The position numbers and the translations under genes were made by a program. From Actinoplanes missouriensis 431 (GTDB lineage: Bacteria; Actinomycetota; Actinomycetes; Mycobacteriales; Micromonosporaceae): 64,000 nucleotides of DNA. A model generated the notes under the pieces. It was given only the letters and a program-made list of their open reading frames with translations, did no database searches and was not told where the DNA came from. Positions within the stretch are counted from its first letter, which is position 1. Each line of letters opens with the position of its first letter. Positions 54,216 to 62,502 of the stretch are shown piece by piece. The DNA is taken from assembly GCF_000284295.1 (NCBI RefSeq), contig NC_017093.1, forward strand, positions 8,184,001 through 8,248,000, read 5' to 3'.

Positions 54216-54244
54216 CTCATGGCCTCTCGGCGATCGGCCGAAGG
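54216..54244 (+). promoter_or_regulatory. Candidate FliA-type promoter for fliC
   Basis: CTCA, then 17 nt, then GCCGAAGG, one base longer in the spacer than the other three sites. It would start transcription near 54251, giving a leader of about 60 nt before the flagellin ATG. A weaker CTCA-N17-GCCGGGCA lies upstream at 54144. Confidence 0.5.
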
Positions 54245-54268
54245 GATGAGGCGTAGCACACGGCTCAT

Positions 54269-54309
54269 GGACGGGCCGCTCAGGACCCCAGTCAAGGAGG
54301 AGTTTTTCA
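54269..54309 (+). promoter_or_regulatory. GGA motifs in the flagellin leader
   Basis: Three CsrA-type GGA triplets lie in the leader: ATGGACG at 54269, CAGGACC at 54283 and AAGGAGG at 54296, the last being the Shine-Dalgarno. In Bacillus, CsrA represses hag through two such sites, one over the ribosome binding site. The csrA and fliW genes are 3-4 kb away. Confidence 0.6.
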
Positions 54310-55545
54310 ATGGGTCTTCGCATCAACCAGAACATCGCCGCGCAGAACGCCTACCGGAACCTCTCGGTGACCGACAACCAGATGTCGAAGTCGCTCGAGA
54401 AGCTGTCCAGCGGCTTCCGGATCAACCGGGCGGCCGACGACGCGGCCGGTCTCTCGATCTCCGAGGGCCTGCGTTCCCAGGTCGGTGGCCTGAAGGTCGC
54501 CGTCCGCAACGCCCAGGACGCGATCAGCGTCGTGCAGACCGCTGAGGGTGCGCTCAACGAGACCACCAGCATGCTGCAGCGCATGCGCGACCTGGCGGTT
54601 CAGGCCAACAACGCGTCCCTGGACGCCGAGGCCAAGAATGCCGCCCAGGCGGAGTTCTCCCAGCTCCGCTCGGAGATCGACCGGGTTTCCGACACCACCT
54701 CGTTCGGCAAGTCGAAGTTGCTCGACGGCAGCTTCGGCAACACCCAGGGTCTGTCGACGGCCAGCCCGGCGGTGCTCGCCGACGGTGACGCGCTCGGCAT
54801 CAAGATTGACGAGCTCAACGGTGTCGACGTCTCCGCGCTGGACATCAAGGCGTCGGTGACCGCGTCGGTCAACACGCCGGCGGAGGCCGGCGACACGACC
54901 ATGGACAGCGCCGTCGCGGATATGAACAAGCAGCTCTCGGACGCTCTCAAGACCGCCGGCTACAACGGCGACGAGATCACCGTCAGCGCCAAGATGGATG
55001 CCGACAAGAAGATCACCTGGCAGGTGAACTCGGCCGGCGGTCAGACCTTCAAGACCGACGGCACGGACACCACCATCGTCGCCGCGAGCACGTCGAGCGC
55101 CGCGCGGACCGGCGCGACGCCGGGTGACTTCCAGATCGGAGCGAACGCCGACGAGAAGCTGAACATCAGCATCGGAGCCGTCAACTCCCAGAGCCTCGGC
55201 CTCAGGGGCCTCGACCTCACCACGGCGGGCACCGCCGCGAGCGCCGGGGTCGACGCCGTCCCGTCGGGCGCGGAGGCGGCGATCACGGCGCTGGACAAGG
55301 CCATCACCACGGTCTCCGACCAGCGGGCCAAGCTCGGTGCCTCACAGAACCGTTTCGAGCACACCATCAACAACCTGAACACCGCGGTGGAGAACCTGTC
55401 CGCCTCGGAGTCCCGGATCCGCGACACCGACATGGCGCAGGAGATGGTTTCGTTCACCCGGAACCAGATCCTCACCCAGGCCGGCACGTCCATGCTCGCG
55501 CAGGCGAACCAGTCCTCGCAGGGCGTGCTCTCCCTCCTGCGCTGA
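54310..55545 (+). CDS. fliC: Flagellin
   Basis: A 411-residue filament protein. The N-terminal D0/D1 region has LRINQNIAAQNAYRNLSVTD, KLSSGFRINRAADDAAGLSI and LNETTSMLQRMRDLAVQANN; the C-terminal D0/D1 has NRFEHTINNLNTAVENLSAS and ends QANQSSQGVLSLLR. The middle 200 residues are a variable, Ala/Thr/Asp-rich surface domain. The ATG at 54310 has AAGGAGG upstream. It has its own promoter and a terminator at 55607-55640, so it is a single-gene unit. Large amounts would be needed when motile spores form. Confidence 0.97.
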   Translation: MGLRINQNIAAQNAYRNLSVTDNQMSKSLEKLSSGFRINRAADDAAGLSISEGLRSQVGGLKVAVRNAQDAISVVQTAEGALNETTSMLQRMRDLAVQANNASLDAEAKNAAQAEFSQLRSEIDRVSDTTSFGKSKLLDGSFGNTQGLSTASPAVLADGDALGIKIDELNGVDVSALDIKASVTASVNTPAEAGDTTMDSAVADMNKQLSDALKTAGYNGDEITVSAKMDADKKITWQVNSAGGQTFKTDGTDTTIVAASTSSAARTGATPGDFQIGANADEKLNISIGAVNSQSLGLRGLDLTTAGTAASAGVDAVPSGAEAAITALDKAITTVSDQRAKLGASQNRFEHTINNLNTAVENLSASESRIRDTDMAQEMVSFTRNQILTQAGTSMLAQANQSSQGVLSLLR

Positions 55546-55578
55546 TAGCACTCGCAACCGAACAGCCACCGACTACAA

Positions 55579-55606
55579 CTGAATCTCGCGGCGAGACGGC
55601 CGAATA
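55579..55606 (+). promoter_or_regulatory. FliA-type promoter for fliD-fliS-fliT-like operon
   Basis: CTGA, then 16 nt, then GCCGAATA (or TGAA-N15-GCCGAATA), the best -10 match among the four sites. The fliC terminator hairpin begins 1 bp downstream, so transcripts would start inside that hairpin and lose its left arm. Confidence 0.7.
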
Positions 55607-55640
55607 GGTGGGGGTAGCCGAGAAACCGGCTACCCCCACC
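55607..55640 (+). terminator. fliC terminator hairpin
   Basis: A 14-bp perfect stem (GGTGGGGGTAGCCG and complement) around AGAAAC, 61 bp after the fliC stop. It ends the flagellin mRNA. It overlaps the expected start of the fliD transcript. Confidence 0.85.
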
Positions 55641-55673
55641 GCGCAATTGTCCTCGGACGAAAGCAGGTTTTCC

Positions 55674-57086
55674 GTGAGCTCCTCTGTTGACGGCCTCGTC
55701 AGTGGAATGCAGACCTCGTCGATGATCAACCAGCTGATGAAGGTTGAGGCGGCGCCGCAGACCAAACTCAAGACCAAGGTCGAGACCGCGCAGACCGCGG
55801 TGGCCTCCTACCAGTCGGTGAACGCCAAGCTCAAGGCCGTCAAGTCGGCCGCCGAGTCGATGGCCCGGCTGGAGACCTGGCGGGCGGTCAAGGCCACGTC
55901 CAGCTCCGACGCGGTCACCGCGACCGCTTCCGGCAGCGTGTCGAGCATGGCCGGCGCGATCACCTTCAACGTCGACAAGGTCGCCCGGGCCCAGACCTCG
56001 GTGCTCAAGGTCAGCACGACGTCGGAGTCCTTCCCGACGCAGTTCTCCATTCAAAAGGGCAGCTGGGCCGACATCGATGCCGACGCCGCCACCGAGAACG
56101 ACGCCTTCAGCTCCGACGGCACCGCCCCCACGGTCATCGATGTGGGCACGCCGCCCACGGCCGCAAAGGTGGCGGCTGCGGTCAACAAGGCCGACATCGG
56201 CATCCGCGCCTACGTCGTCACCACGGGCCCGGACACCGGAGCGCTCCAGTTCACCAGCTCCAAGACCGGCGCCGCACAGGGCTTCCAGATCACCGGTCTG
56301 GTGGACTCGGCGAACCCGGGCGAGCAGCTCACCAGCACCTCCTCCCGAGATGCCGTGCTCAAGCTCAACCCGGGTACCCCTACCGAGTACACGGTCACCA
56401 GCAGCACCAACACGTTCAACGACGTGATGCCCGGTGTCACGATCACCGCATCCAAGATTCAGACCGGCGTCACGGTCACCGCTGCCTCCGACGTCAGCGC
56501 GATGAGCGCCAAGATCCAGGCGTACGTCGACGCGGCGAACGCGGCGTTCACCGAGATCAAGACGCAGACCGCGTACGACGCCGAGACGAGGAGCGGCTCA
56601 CCGCTGACCGGTGACTTCACCGTGCGGCAGATGAACCAGGCCATGCTCAGCATGATCAGTGGTGGTCTGACGTACGACAAGAAGGTCTACGACGCGAACG
56701 GTGAGGTGGCGAGCACCGAGCAGGTGTCCTTCGGCTCACTCAGCCAGCTCGGCATCGAACTGGACGCCACCGGCCAGCTCAGCTTCACCGCCAGCAAGTT
56801 CGAGGCCCAGTACGCCAAGGACCCGAGCCGGATCCAGAGCGGCGCGATCGGCTTCGCGAACCAGGTCAAAGAGATGGTCACGAAGCAGTCCAACACCGTG
56901 GTCGATGTGATCACCGGCCGGAAGAACGAAATCGACTCGCTCAACGAGCAGGTCGGCAACTGGGATGTCCGGCTCTCCGCACGCCGCATGGCGCTGCAGC
57001 GGCAGTACGCCGCGCTGGAGACGGCACTCGGCAAGATGCAGAACCAGTCGACCTGGCTTTCCGGCCAGCTGTCCGGCCTTTCCTGA
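55674..57086 (+). CDS. fliD: Flagellar filament cap FliD
   Basis: A 470-residue cap protein (HAP2). The N-terminal conserved part is SVDGLVSGMQTSSMINQLMK with VASYQSVNAKLKAVKSAAES. The C-terminal part has LGIELDATGQLSFTASKFEA and a final coil (VRLSARRMALQRQYAALETA, then LGKMQNQSTWLSGQLSGLS). It guides flagellin folding at the tip. The GTG at 55674 has AGG upstream. It is followed by fliS 77 bp later. Confidence 0.95.
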   Translation: MSSSVDGLVSGMQTSSMINQLMKVEAAPQTKLKTKVETAQTAVASYQSVNAKLKAVKSAAESMARLETWRAVKATSSSDAVTATASGSVSSMAGAITFNVDKVARAQTSVLKVSTTSESFPTQFSIQKGSWADIDADAATENDAFSSDGTAPTVIDVGTPPTAAKVAAAVNKADIGIRAYVVTTGPDTGALQFTSSKTGAAQGFQITGLVDSANPGEQLTSTSSRDAVLKLNPGTPTEYTVTSSTNTFNDVMPGVTITASKIQTGVTVTAASDVSAMSAKIQAYVDAANAAFTEIKTQTAYDAETRSGSPLTGDFTVRQMNQAMLSMISGGLTYDKKVYDANGEVASTEQVSFGSLSQLGIELDATGQLSFTASKFEAQYAKDPSRIQSGAIGFANQVKEMVTKQSNTVVDVITGRKNEIDSLNEQVGNWDVRLSARRMALQRQYAALETALGKMQNQSTWLSGQLSGLS

Positions 57087-57163
57087 GACAGGGCCGTCCC
57101 TTGAACGACCCGATGTAACGCGGCCAGCAGGACCAGACACCGGCCCTTGACCCGAGGAGACTC

Positions 57164-57535
57164 ATGACCGCGCCCAACCTTCGCGACCGCTACCTGCAGG
57201 ACTCGATCAACACGGCTTCGCCGGCGAAGCTGCTGACCATGCTCTACGACCGGTTGATCCTCGACCTGGGTCAGGGTGAGGAGGCGATCCGCAACGGCGA
57301 CCGGGAACTCGGCAGCGCGAAGGTGATGCACGCTCAGGAGATCGTCCTGGAGTTGCGGACCACCCTCGACCTGGAGGCCTGGGACGGCGCACCGGGCCTG
57401 GCCAACCTGTACGGCTTCATCCTCACCGAGCTGATCGGCGCCAACATCAGCCGGGACGCGGACCGGGTGGCGAGCTGCCGCAAGTTGCTGGAGCCTTTGC
57501 GCGACGCGTGGCGCGAGGCGGCGACGACGACATGA
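57164..57535 (+). CDS. fliS: Flagellin export chaperone FliS
   Basis: A 123-residue helical bundle, starting LRDRYLQDSINTASPAKLLT and LYDRLILDLGQGEEAIRNGD, the FliS signature that wraps the flagellin C-terminus. It ends LEPLRDAWREAATTT. Its TGA overlaps the ATG of the FliT-like gene (ATGA). It may also affect CsrA by freeing FliW, as in Bacillus. Confidence 0.95.
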   Translation: MTAPNLRDRYLQDSINTASPAKLLTMLYDRLILDLGQGEEAIRNGDRELGSAKVMHAQEIVLELRTTLDLEAWDGAPGLANLYGFILTELIGANISRDADRVASCRKLLEPLRDAWREAATTT

Positions 57536-57867
57536 GCACCGAGACGCAGGCCGTGGACTGGCGAGACGCCTGGACCGAAGCACTCAACGAACTCGAGATG
57601 GACATCACGGCCGTCGAGGCGATGCTCGCCGACGAGCACCGGCACGCCGAGACGCCGCCGGCCGACCTCTGGAAGCCGCCCACCGAACTCGGCGCGCTGC
57701 CGCTCGAGCTCAAGCCCCGGGCCGACGAGATCCTCACCCGGCAGCTCGCCGCGGCGGAGGAGATCGCCCGGCGGCTCACGGCGAACCGCCAGCAGATGTC
57801 GATGACGTCCCGGATCGAGACAGGTGAGGCGGTAAAGCGACCCGTATACCTGGACTGCGCGATGTGA
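57532..57867 (+). CDS. FliT-like small flagellar protein
   Basis: A 111-residue helical protein (DWRDAWTEALNELEMDITAV; ILTRQLAAAEEIARRLTANR) in the place of fliT after fliS. Its length and helical pattern fit a flagellar chaperone such as FliT, which holds FliD before export. Sequence alone does not prove the family, so the call rests on position. A terminator follows at 57874-57906. Confidence 0.65.
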   Translation: MSTETQAVDWRDAWTEALNELEMDITAVEAMLADEHRHAETPPADLWKPPTELGALPLELKPRADEILTRQLAAAEEIARRLTANRQQMSMTSRIETGEAVKRPVYLDCAM

Positions 57868-57873
57868 CCACAG

Positions 57874-57906
57874 CGTCCCGGAACCCCGGATGGGGGTTCC
57901 GGGACG
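57874..57906 (+). terminator. Terminator of the fliD-fliS-fliT-like operon
   Basis: A 14-bp perfect stem, CGTCCCGGAACCCC and complement, with a 5-nt loop and TTT directly after. A textbook intrinsic terminator. Confidence 0.9.
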
Positions 57907-57941
57907 TTTGGCGTGTGCAACCTCTCAGCAACCGCTTGGGA

Positions 57942-57969
57942 CTCAGCGGATCGCGGCTCAGGCCGAACT
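57942..57969 (+). promoter_or_regulatory. FliA-type promoter for the flgB operon
   Basis: CTCA, then 16 nt, then GCCGAACT, 74 bp before the flgB start. Same layout as the flgN and fliD sites. It lies just after the preceding operon's terminator. Confidence 0.7.
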
Positions 57970-58042
57970 GCAAGGTACGAGCAACGGATTGCTCACCGAG
58001 AAGCCATGGATCGGCGACCAGACGGATCGGCTAGGAGTTCCC

Positions 58043-58390
58043 GTGTTCGATGACCGTTCGTCGTCCGCGCTGCGTGTTGCTGTCGCGGGCCTCGCGGCGC
58101 GGCAGACCGCCATTGCCAACAACATCGCCAACATCGAGACCCCCGGCTACCGGGCCCGTAAGGTCAAGTTCGAGGAAGCGCTGAAGGGCGCCATGGACAA
58201 CGGCGGATCGCCGAGCGACGTCACCCCGTCCGTGCTGACTTCACTGGAGCCGACACGGCTCAACGGGAGCAACGTCAACCTCGACCAGGAGACGCTGTCG
58301 CACATCGATACGACGATGCGCTACAACCTCGCCATCCGGGCGCTCGACGGCAAGTACAGCCTGCTTCGCGAAGCCATCAAGGGGGCGTGA
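58043..58390 (+). CDS. flgB: Flagellar basal-body rod protein FlgB
   Basis: A 115-residue proximal rod protein. ALRVAVAGLAARQTAIANNI and ANIETPGYRARKVKFEEAL are the rod-family N-terminal motif, and the C-terminal helix is TMRYNLAIRALDGKYSLLRE. The GTG at 58043 has AGGAG upstream at 7-nt spacing. It heads the basal body operon flgB-flgC-fliE-fliF-fliG-fliH-fliI. Its TGA overlaps a GTG before flgC. Confidence 0.94.
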   Translation: MFDDRSSSALRVAVAGLAARQTAIANNIANIETPGYRARKVKFEEALKGAMDNGGSPSDVTPSVLTSLEPTRLNGSNVNLDQETLSHIDTTMRYNLAIRALDGKYSLLREAIKGA

Positions 58391-58392
58391 CC

Positions 58393-58785
58393 ATGAGTAC
58401 GTTCAACGCGATCGGGGTGGCCGGCACCGGCGTCACCGTCTACCGCAAGTGGCTGGACGCGGTGTCCGACAACATCGCCAACATCAACACCACCACGCGT
58501 ACCTCGGAGAACGCCTTCCAGGCCCGGTACGTGGAGGCGCGTGCCGCACAGGACGGCAACGGCGCCGAGGTGGGCGGCATCCAGCTGGGCAGCGCGGAGG
58601 GTGTGCTGGCGTACGAGCCGGACAACCCGCTCGCCGACGCCGAGGGCTACGTCCGGCGCCCGGACATCGACATGGGTAGCCAGATGGCCCAGATGATGAT
58701 GGCGCAGCGCGCGTACCAGGCCAACCTCGCGGTGGTGGACCGGGCTCGCGAGTCGTACTCCGCCGCGATCAACCTCGGGAAGTGA
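58393..58785 (+). CDS. flgC: Flagellar basal-body rod protein FlgC
   Basis: A 130-residue proximal rod protein with VYRKWLDAVSDNIANINTTT and the C-terminal signature PDIDMGSQMAQMMMAQRAYQ, followed by ANLAVVDRARESYSAAINL. The ATG at 58393 has GGGGG 7 nt upstream; a GTG at 58387 overlapping the flgB stop is an alternative. It forms the rod with FlgB, FlgF and FlgG. Confidence 0.94.
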   Translation: MSTFNAIGVAGTGVTVYRKWLDAVSDNIANINTTTRTSENAFQARYVEARAAQDGNGAEVGGIQLGSAEGVLAYEPDNPLADAEGYVRRPDIDMGSQMAQMMMAQRAYQANLAVVDRARESYSAAINLGK

Positions 58786-58790
58786 TCGTC

Positions 58791-59168
58791 ATGACCTCTC
58801 CGATCGGCGGCATCGGCAGTATCGGCGGACTCGGCAGCCTCGGTGGTATCGGTGGCTCCTCCGGCGTCGAAGGCATCTCCGGGCTGGGCGGGTTCAGCGG
58901 TGTCGGCGGGATCTCCGGCGACACCGAGACCACCACCAAGGGCCCGAACGCCGACTTCGCGGGCATGCTGGCCCAGGGCCTGGAAAACGTCCAGGCCTCC
59001 CAGGCCAAGGCGAGCGACCTGGGCGTACAGGTCGCGAACGGCACGCTGGCCGACCCGGCCCAGTACACGATGGCATCCACCGAAGCCGCTCTGGGACTCC
59101 AGCTCACCATGGCTATCCGCAACAAGGCCGTGGAGGCGTTCCAAGAGATCATGAGGATGCAGGCGTGA
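58791..59168 (+). CDS. fliE: Flagellar MS ring-rod adaptor FliE
   Basis: A 125-residue protein. The C-terminal 75 residues match FliE: FAGMLAQGLENVQASQAKAS and MASTEAALGLQLTMAIRNKA, ending EAFQEIMRMQA. The first 45 residues are unusual, a Gly/Ile/Leu/Ser run (GGIGSIGGLGSLGGIGG) in place of the usual polar start. The ATG at 58791 is chosen; a GTG at 58782 overlapping the flgC stop is possible. It links the MS ring to the rod and is needed for export. Confidence 0.92.
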   Translation: MTSPIGGIGSIGGLGSLGGIGGSSGVEGISGLGGFSGVGGISGDTETTTKGPNADFAGMLAQGLENVQASQAKASDLGVQVANGTLADPAQYTMASTEAALGLQLTMAIRNKAVEAFQEIMRMQA

Positions 59169-59169
59169 C

Positions 59170-60780
59170 ATGACCGACCGCCTTCCCGCTCCGGTTCGCC
59201 GCGTCACGGACACCTTCAAGTCCTTCACACCGGGACAGAAGGCTGTCACGATCTTCGCGGTCATCGCGCTCATCGTCGGTGGCTACTTCTTCGCCACCTG
59301 GGCGGCCAAGCCGTCGTACCAGATCCTCTTCAACAATCTGTCCACCAAGGACGCCAGCGCGATCGTCGAGTCCCTGCAGAAGTCAGGTGTCTCCTACGAG
59401 CTCGCGAACGACGGCACGACCGTCATGGTCCCCCGCGACCAGGTGAACCAGCTGCGGCTGCAGCTCTCCGGCGAGGGACTGCCCAACGACGAGGGCACCG
59501 GTTACTCGTTGCTGGACCAGCAGGGCATCACCACCAGCGACTTCATGCAGCACGCCAACTACCAGCGCGCGCTGGAGGGCGAGCTCTCCAAGACGATCAA
59601 ATCGATCGACGGCGTCGAGGCGGCCACTGTGCACCTCGTGATGCCTCAGAAGGACGTCTTCACCGACGACCAGAGCAAGCCGACGGCGTCGGTGCTTGTC
59701 GCGTCGAAGGGCAACTCCGAGCTCTCCGGCGACCAGGTGCAGTCAATCGTGCACCTGGTCGCGTCAAGCGTCGAAGGGCTCGATCCGACCCAGGTCACGG
59801 TTGCCGGCTCGGACGGCCGGATCCTCTCCACCGGCGGCGGCGCCAACATCGCCACGGGTGGCGACAGCGGCGCCGAGGCGCAGACCGTCAACTTCCAGAA
59901 CCGGCTGAACGCCTCGTTGCAGAAGATGCTGGACAGCCTGGTCGGTCCCGGGCACGCGGTGGTCACCACCACGGCCATGCTCGACTTCGACCAGACCGAG
60001 ACCCGGAGCAAGAAGTACACCGCCGACCCGGCGACCCCTGCCGAGCAGGAGAGCATCAACACCGAGACGTACACCGGCAGCGGCGCCAATCAGGGCGGTG
60101 TGCTCGGCCCGGACAACATCCAGGTGCCGAACAACGCCGGCAGCGGCCAGTACAACAACAAGAACGAGGTACGCACCCGGCAGCTCGACGAGGTCGAGGA
60201 ACTGCGCCGCAACGCGCCGGGCAGCATCGAGCGGCTCAACGTCTCGGTCCTGCTGGACAGCGCGACGGCCGGTGGCGTGAACCCGGACCAGGTGCAGGAG
60301 CTGCTCAGCGCGGCAGCCGGCATCGACGCCACCCGCGGCGACACCATCGCGGTCGCCTCCATGCCGTTCGACACGAGCGCGGCCACCGCCGCCAAGGACG
60401 AGCTCGCCGCCGCGGCGTCGGCCGAGCAGGAGGCCAAGCAGCTCACGCTGATCAAGACGGGCGCCCTGCTCTTCGTGGTCCTCGCGCTGATCTTCCTGGC
60501 CTGGCGGGCCAACAAGCGGGCCAAGAAACGCCAGCAGCTCACCGAGGAGGAGCGCAAGCACCTCGAGAACATGCAGGCCGCTCTGGAGGCGCAGCGACGA
60601 GCCGAGCTGGACGTCACCACCGCCACCGCGATGAACATGCTGGAGAGCCCGGAGGTCGCGAACCAGAACGACGAGGCGCGCGAGGAACGGCACAAGGAGA
60701 TCGAACAGCTGGTCAAGGAGAAGCCGGAGGAGACCGCCGCGCTGATCCGCAGCTGGCTCTCGGCCGACGCGACGCACTGA
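59170..60780 (+). CDS. fliF: Flagellar MS-ring protein FliF
   Basis: A 536-residue MS-ring subunit. The N-terminal membrane helix is KAVTIFAVIALIVGGYFFAT. The ring-building motifs follow: YQILFNNLSTKDASAIVESL, MQHANYQRALEGELSKTIKS and VHLVMPQKDVF. A second helix (IKTGALLFVVLALIFLAW) precedes the cytoplasmic tail that binds FliG (IEQLVKEKPEETAALIRSWL). It starts one base after the fliE stop. Confidence 0.96.
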   Translation: MTDRLPAPVRRVTDTFKSFTPGQKAVTIFAVIALIVGGYFFATWAAKPSYQILFNNLSTKDASAIVESLQKSGVSYELANDGTTVMVPRDQVNQLRLQLSGEGLPNDEGTGYSLLDQQGITTSDFMQHANYQRALEGELSKTIKSIDGVEAATVHLVMPQKDVFTDDQSKPTASVLVASKGNSELSGDQVQSIVHLVASSVEGLDPTQVTVAGSDGRILSTGGGANIATGGDSGAEAQTVNFQNRLNASLQKMLDSLVGPGHAVVTTTAMLDFDQTETRSKKYTADPATPAEQESINTETYTGSGANQGGVLGPDNIQVPNNAGSGQYNNKNEVRTRQLDEVEELRRNAPGSIERLNVSVLLDSATAGGVNPDQVQELLSAAAGIDATRGDTIAVASMPFDTSAATAAKDELAAAASAEQEAKQLTLIKTGALLFVVLALIFLAWRANKRAKKRQQLTEEERKHLENMQAALEAQRRAELDVTTATAMNMLESPEVANQNDEAREERHKEIEQLVKEKPEETAALIRSWLSADATH

Positions 60781-60814
60781 TCGAACTAGCACCACGACGG
60801 TTGAGGAGTATCCG

Positions 60815-61840
60815 TTGACCACTCCGGGTCTCACCACGCTCTCGATGACGGGTGCGCGCAAGGCCGCGATAATGCTGGTCCAGTTCGGCAAGGAACAGTC
60901 CGCCGAGGTTCTGGCGAACATGACCGAGAAAGAGGTCGAGATGCTGTCCGCCGAGGTCGCTCGGCTGGGCAAGCTCGACCCCCATCAGGTCGACGACGTG
61001 ATGGACGAGTTCTACGCCATGGCGACGACCCGGTACGCCGGGTCGGGCGGCATGGATTACGCCAGGGAGCTGCTGGAGGCGTCGCTCGGCAAGGAACGGG
61101 CGGCGCTGATCCTGGACCGGCTCGAGGCGTCGATGAACGACATCCCGTTCAACTTCCTCAGTCACGCGGACCCGCGACAGCTGCTCTCGTACGTCCAGTA
61201 CGAGCATCCGCAGACCATCGCGCTGGTGTTGGCCCACATACCCTCAGCCCTGGCCTCGTCGATCCTGGCGGGGCTTCCGCTGGAGGTGCAGACCGAGGTC
61301 GCGCACCGTATCGCGATCATGGACCGCACCTCTCCGGACGTCATCCGGCAGGTGGAGAACGCGCTGCAGCGCAAGCTCTCCACCGTGCTCCAGCCGGACG
61401 AACTCTCCACGGTCGGCGGCCTGCAGCCGCTCGTCGACATCATCAACCGCGCCGACCGCACCACCGAGCGGCTCATCCTGGAGGCGCTCGAAGCGCGCAA
61501 CCCGGAGCTGGCCGAGGAGATCCGGCGCCGGATGTTCATGTTCGAGGACATCATCAACCTCGACGACCGCTCGGTGCAGCTGGTGCTCCGCCAGGTCGAG
61601 CCGGCCGACCTCGCCACCGCGCTCAAGGGCGTGCCGGAGAACGTGCGCGAGAAGGTCACCCGCAACCTCTCCGAACGCGGCCGGGAGAACCTCCTCGAAG
61701 AGATCGACTTGCTCGGCCCGGTCAAGGTCAAGATGGTCGAGGAAGCGCAAGCCAAGATCGTCGGCGTCATCCGCACGCTCGAGGACTCCGGACAGATCGA
61801 GATCCAGCGTGGTGGCGAAGCCGATGAGCTCATCGCCTGA
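60815..61840 (+). CDS. fliG: Flagellar motor switch protein FliG
   Basis: A 341-residue C-ring protein that meets the stator. It has the FliF-binding N-terminus (MTGARKAAIMLVQFGKEQSA), the EHPQ motif in YVQYEHPQTIALVLAHIPSA, the armadillo-like middle, and the torque helix region INLDDRSVQLVLRQVEPADL with charged residues. It starts at TTG 60815 with GAGGAG upstream. It overlaps fliH by 17 bp. Confidence 0.96.
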   Translation: MTTPGLTTLSMTGARKAAIMLVQFGKEQSAEVLANMTEKEVEMLSAEVARLGKLDPHQVDDVMDEFYAMATTRYAGSGGMDYARELLEASLGKERAALILDRLEASMNDIPFNFLSHADPRQLLSYVQYEHPQTIALVLAHIPSALASSILAGLPLEVQTEVAHRIAIMDRTSPDVIRQVENALQRKLSTVLQPDELSTVGGLQPLVDIINRADRTTERLILEALEARNPELAEEIRRRMFMFEDIINLDDRSVQLVLRQVEPADLATALKGVPENVREKVTRNLSERGRENLLEEIDLLGPVKVKMVEEAQAKIVGVIRTLEDSGQIEIQRGGEADELIA

Positions 61841-62495
61841 CCGGCCGGTGATCCGCGGGGCGGTGGCCGAGGCGGCCACCGCCGCGCAGTTCTCCGTCGA
61901 CCTGCGCCGGGACGATCCGGTGCTCGACACCGAGGCCGTCGAACGTGCGAAACAGCAGGCCCGCACCACCGGTTACGCCGAGGGCTGGGCGCAGGGCAAA
62001 CGCGATGCCGTAGCCGCCGCGGAGGCTGCCGCGGCGCGTGCGGTCGCCAGCGAGGAGGCGTACGAGCAACGCCGGGCAACCGCCCTCGCCAGTGCCGTGA
62101 ACGCCCTCGGCCGTGCCGTCACCGAGCTGGAGAACCAGCTCATGCCGACCTTCACCGAGCTGCAGGAGGTCGTGCTGGCGAGCGCCTTCGAACTGGCCGA
62201 GGCGATCGTCGGGCGTACCGTGCGCGACGATCCGGAGCGGGGCGCCGACGCCGTGCGCCGGGCCATGAGCGCCGCGCCCGAACACGGCAGCGTCTCGGTG
62301 AGCCTGCATCCGGACGACTACCGGACGCTGGTCGGCGACGGTGACGCCGAGTTCGACTTCGCGGGCCGGCGGATCAGCCTGCGCCCCGACCCCAGCCTGC
62401 AGCCCGGTGACGCGGTCGCCTCCACCGGCACCTCGACCATCGACGCGACGATCGAGTCAGCGATGCGCCGGGCCCGCGAGGCGCTCCGGATCTGA
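61824..62495 (+). CDS. fliH: Flagellar export ATPase regulator FliH
   Basis: A 223-residue stator-like partner of FliI. A long Ala/Glu/Arg-rich helix is visible (TTGYAEGWAQGKRDAVAAAE; AARAVASEEAYEQRRATALA), followed by a globular C-terminal domain (LASAFELAEAIVGRTVRDDP; SVSVSLHPDDYRTLVGDG). The ATG at 61824 lies within fliG; a GTG at 61809 is possible. It ends 7 bp before fliI. Confidence 0.9.
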   Translation: MSSSPDRPVIRGAVAEAATAAQFSVDLRRDDPVLDTEAVERAKQQARTTGYAEGWAQGKRDAVAAAEAAAARAVASEEAYEQRRATALASAVNALGRAVTELENQLMPTFTELQEVVLASAFELAEAIVGRTVRDDPERGADAVRRAMSAAPEHGSVSVSLHPDDYRTLVGDGDAEFDFAGRRISLRPDPSLQPGDAVASTGTSTIDATIESAMRRAREALRI

Positions 62496-62502
62496 GGCAC
62501 CC

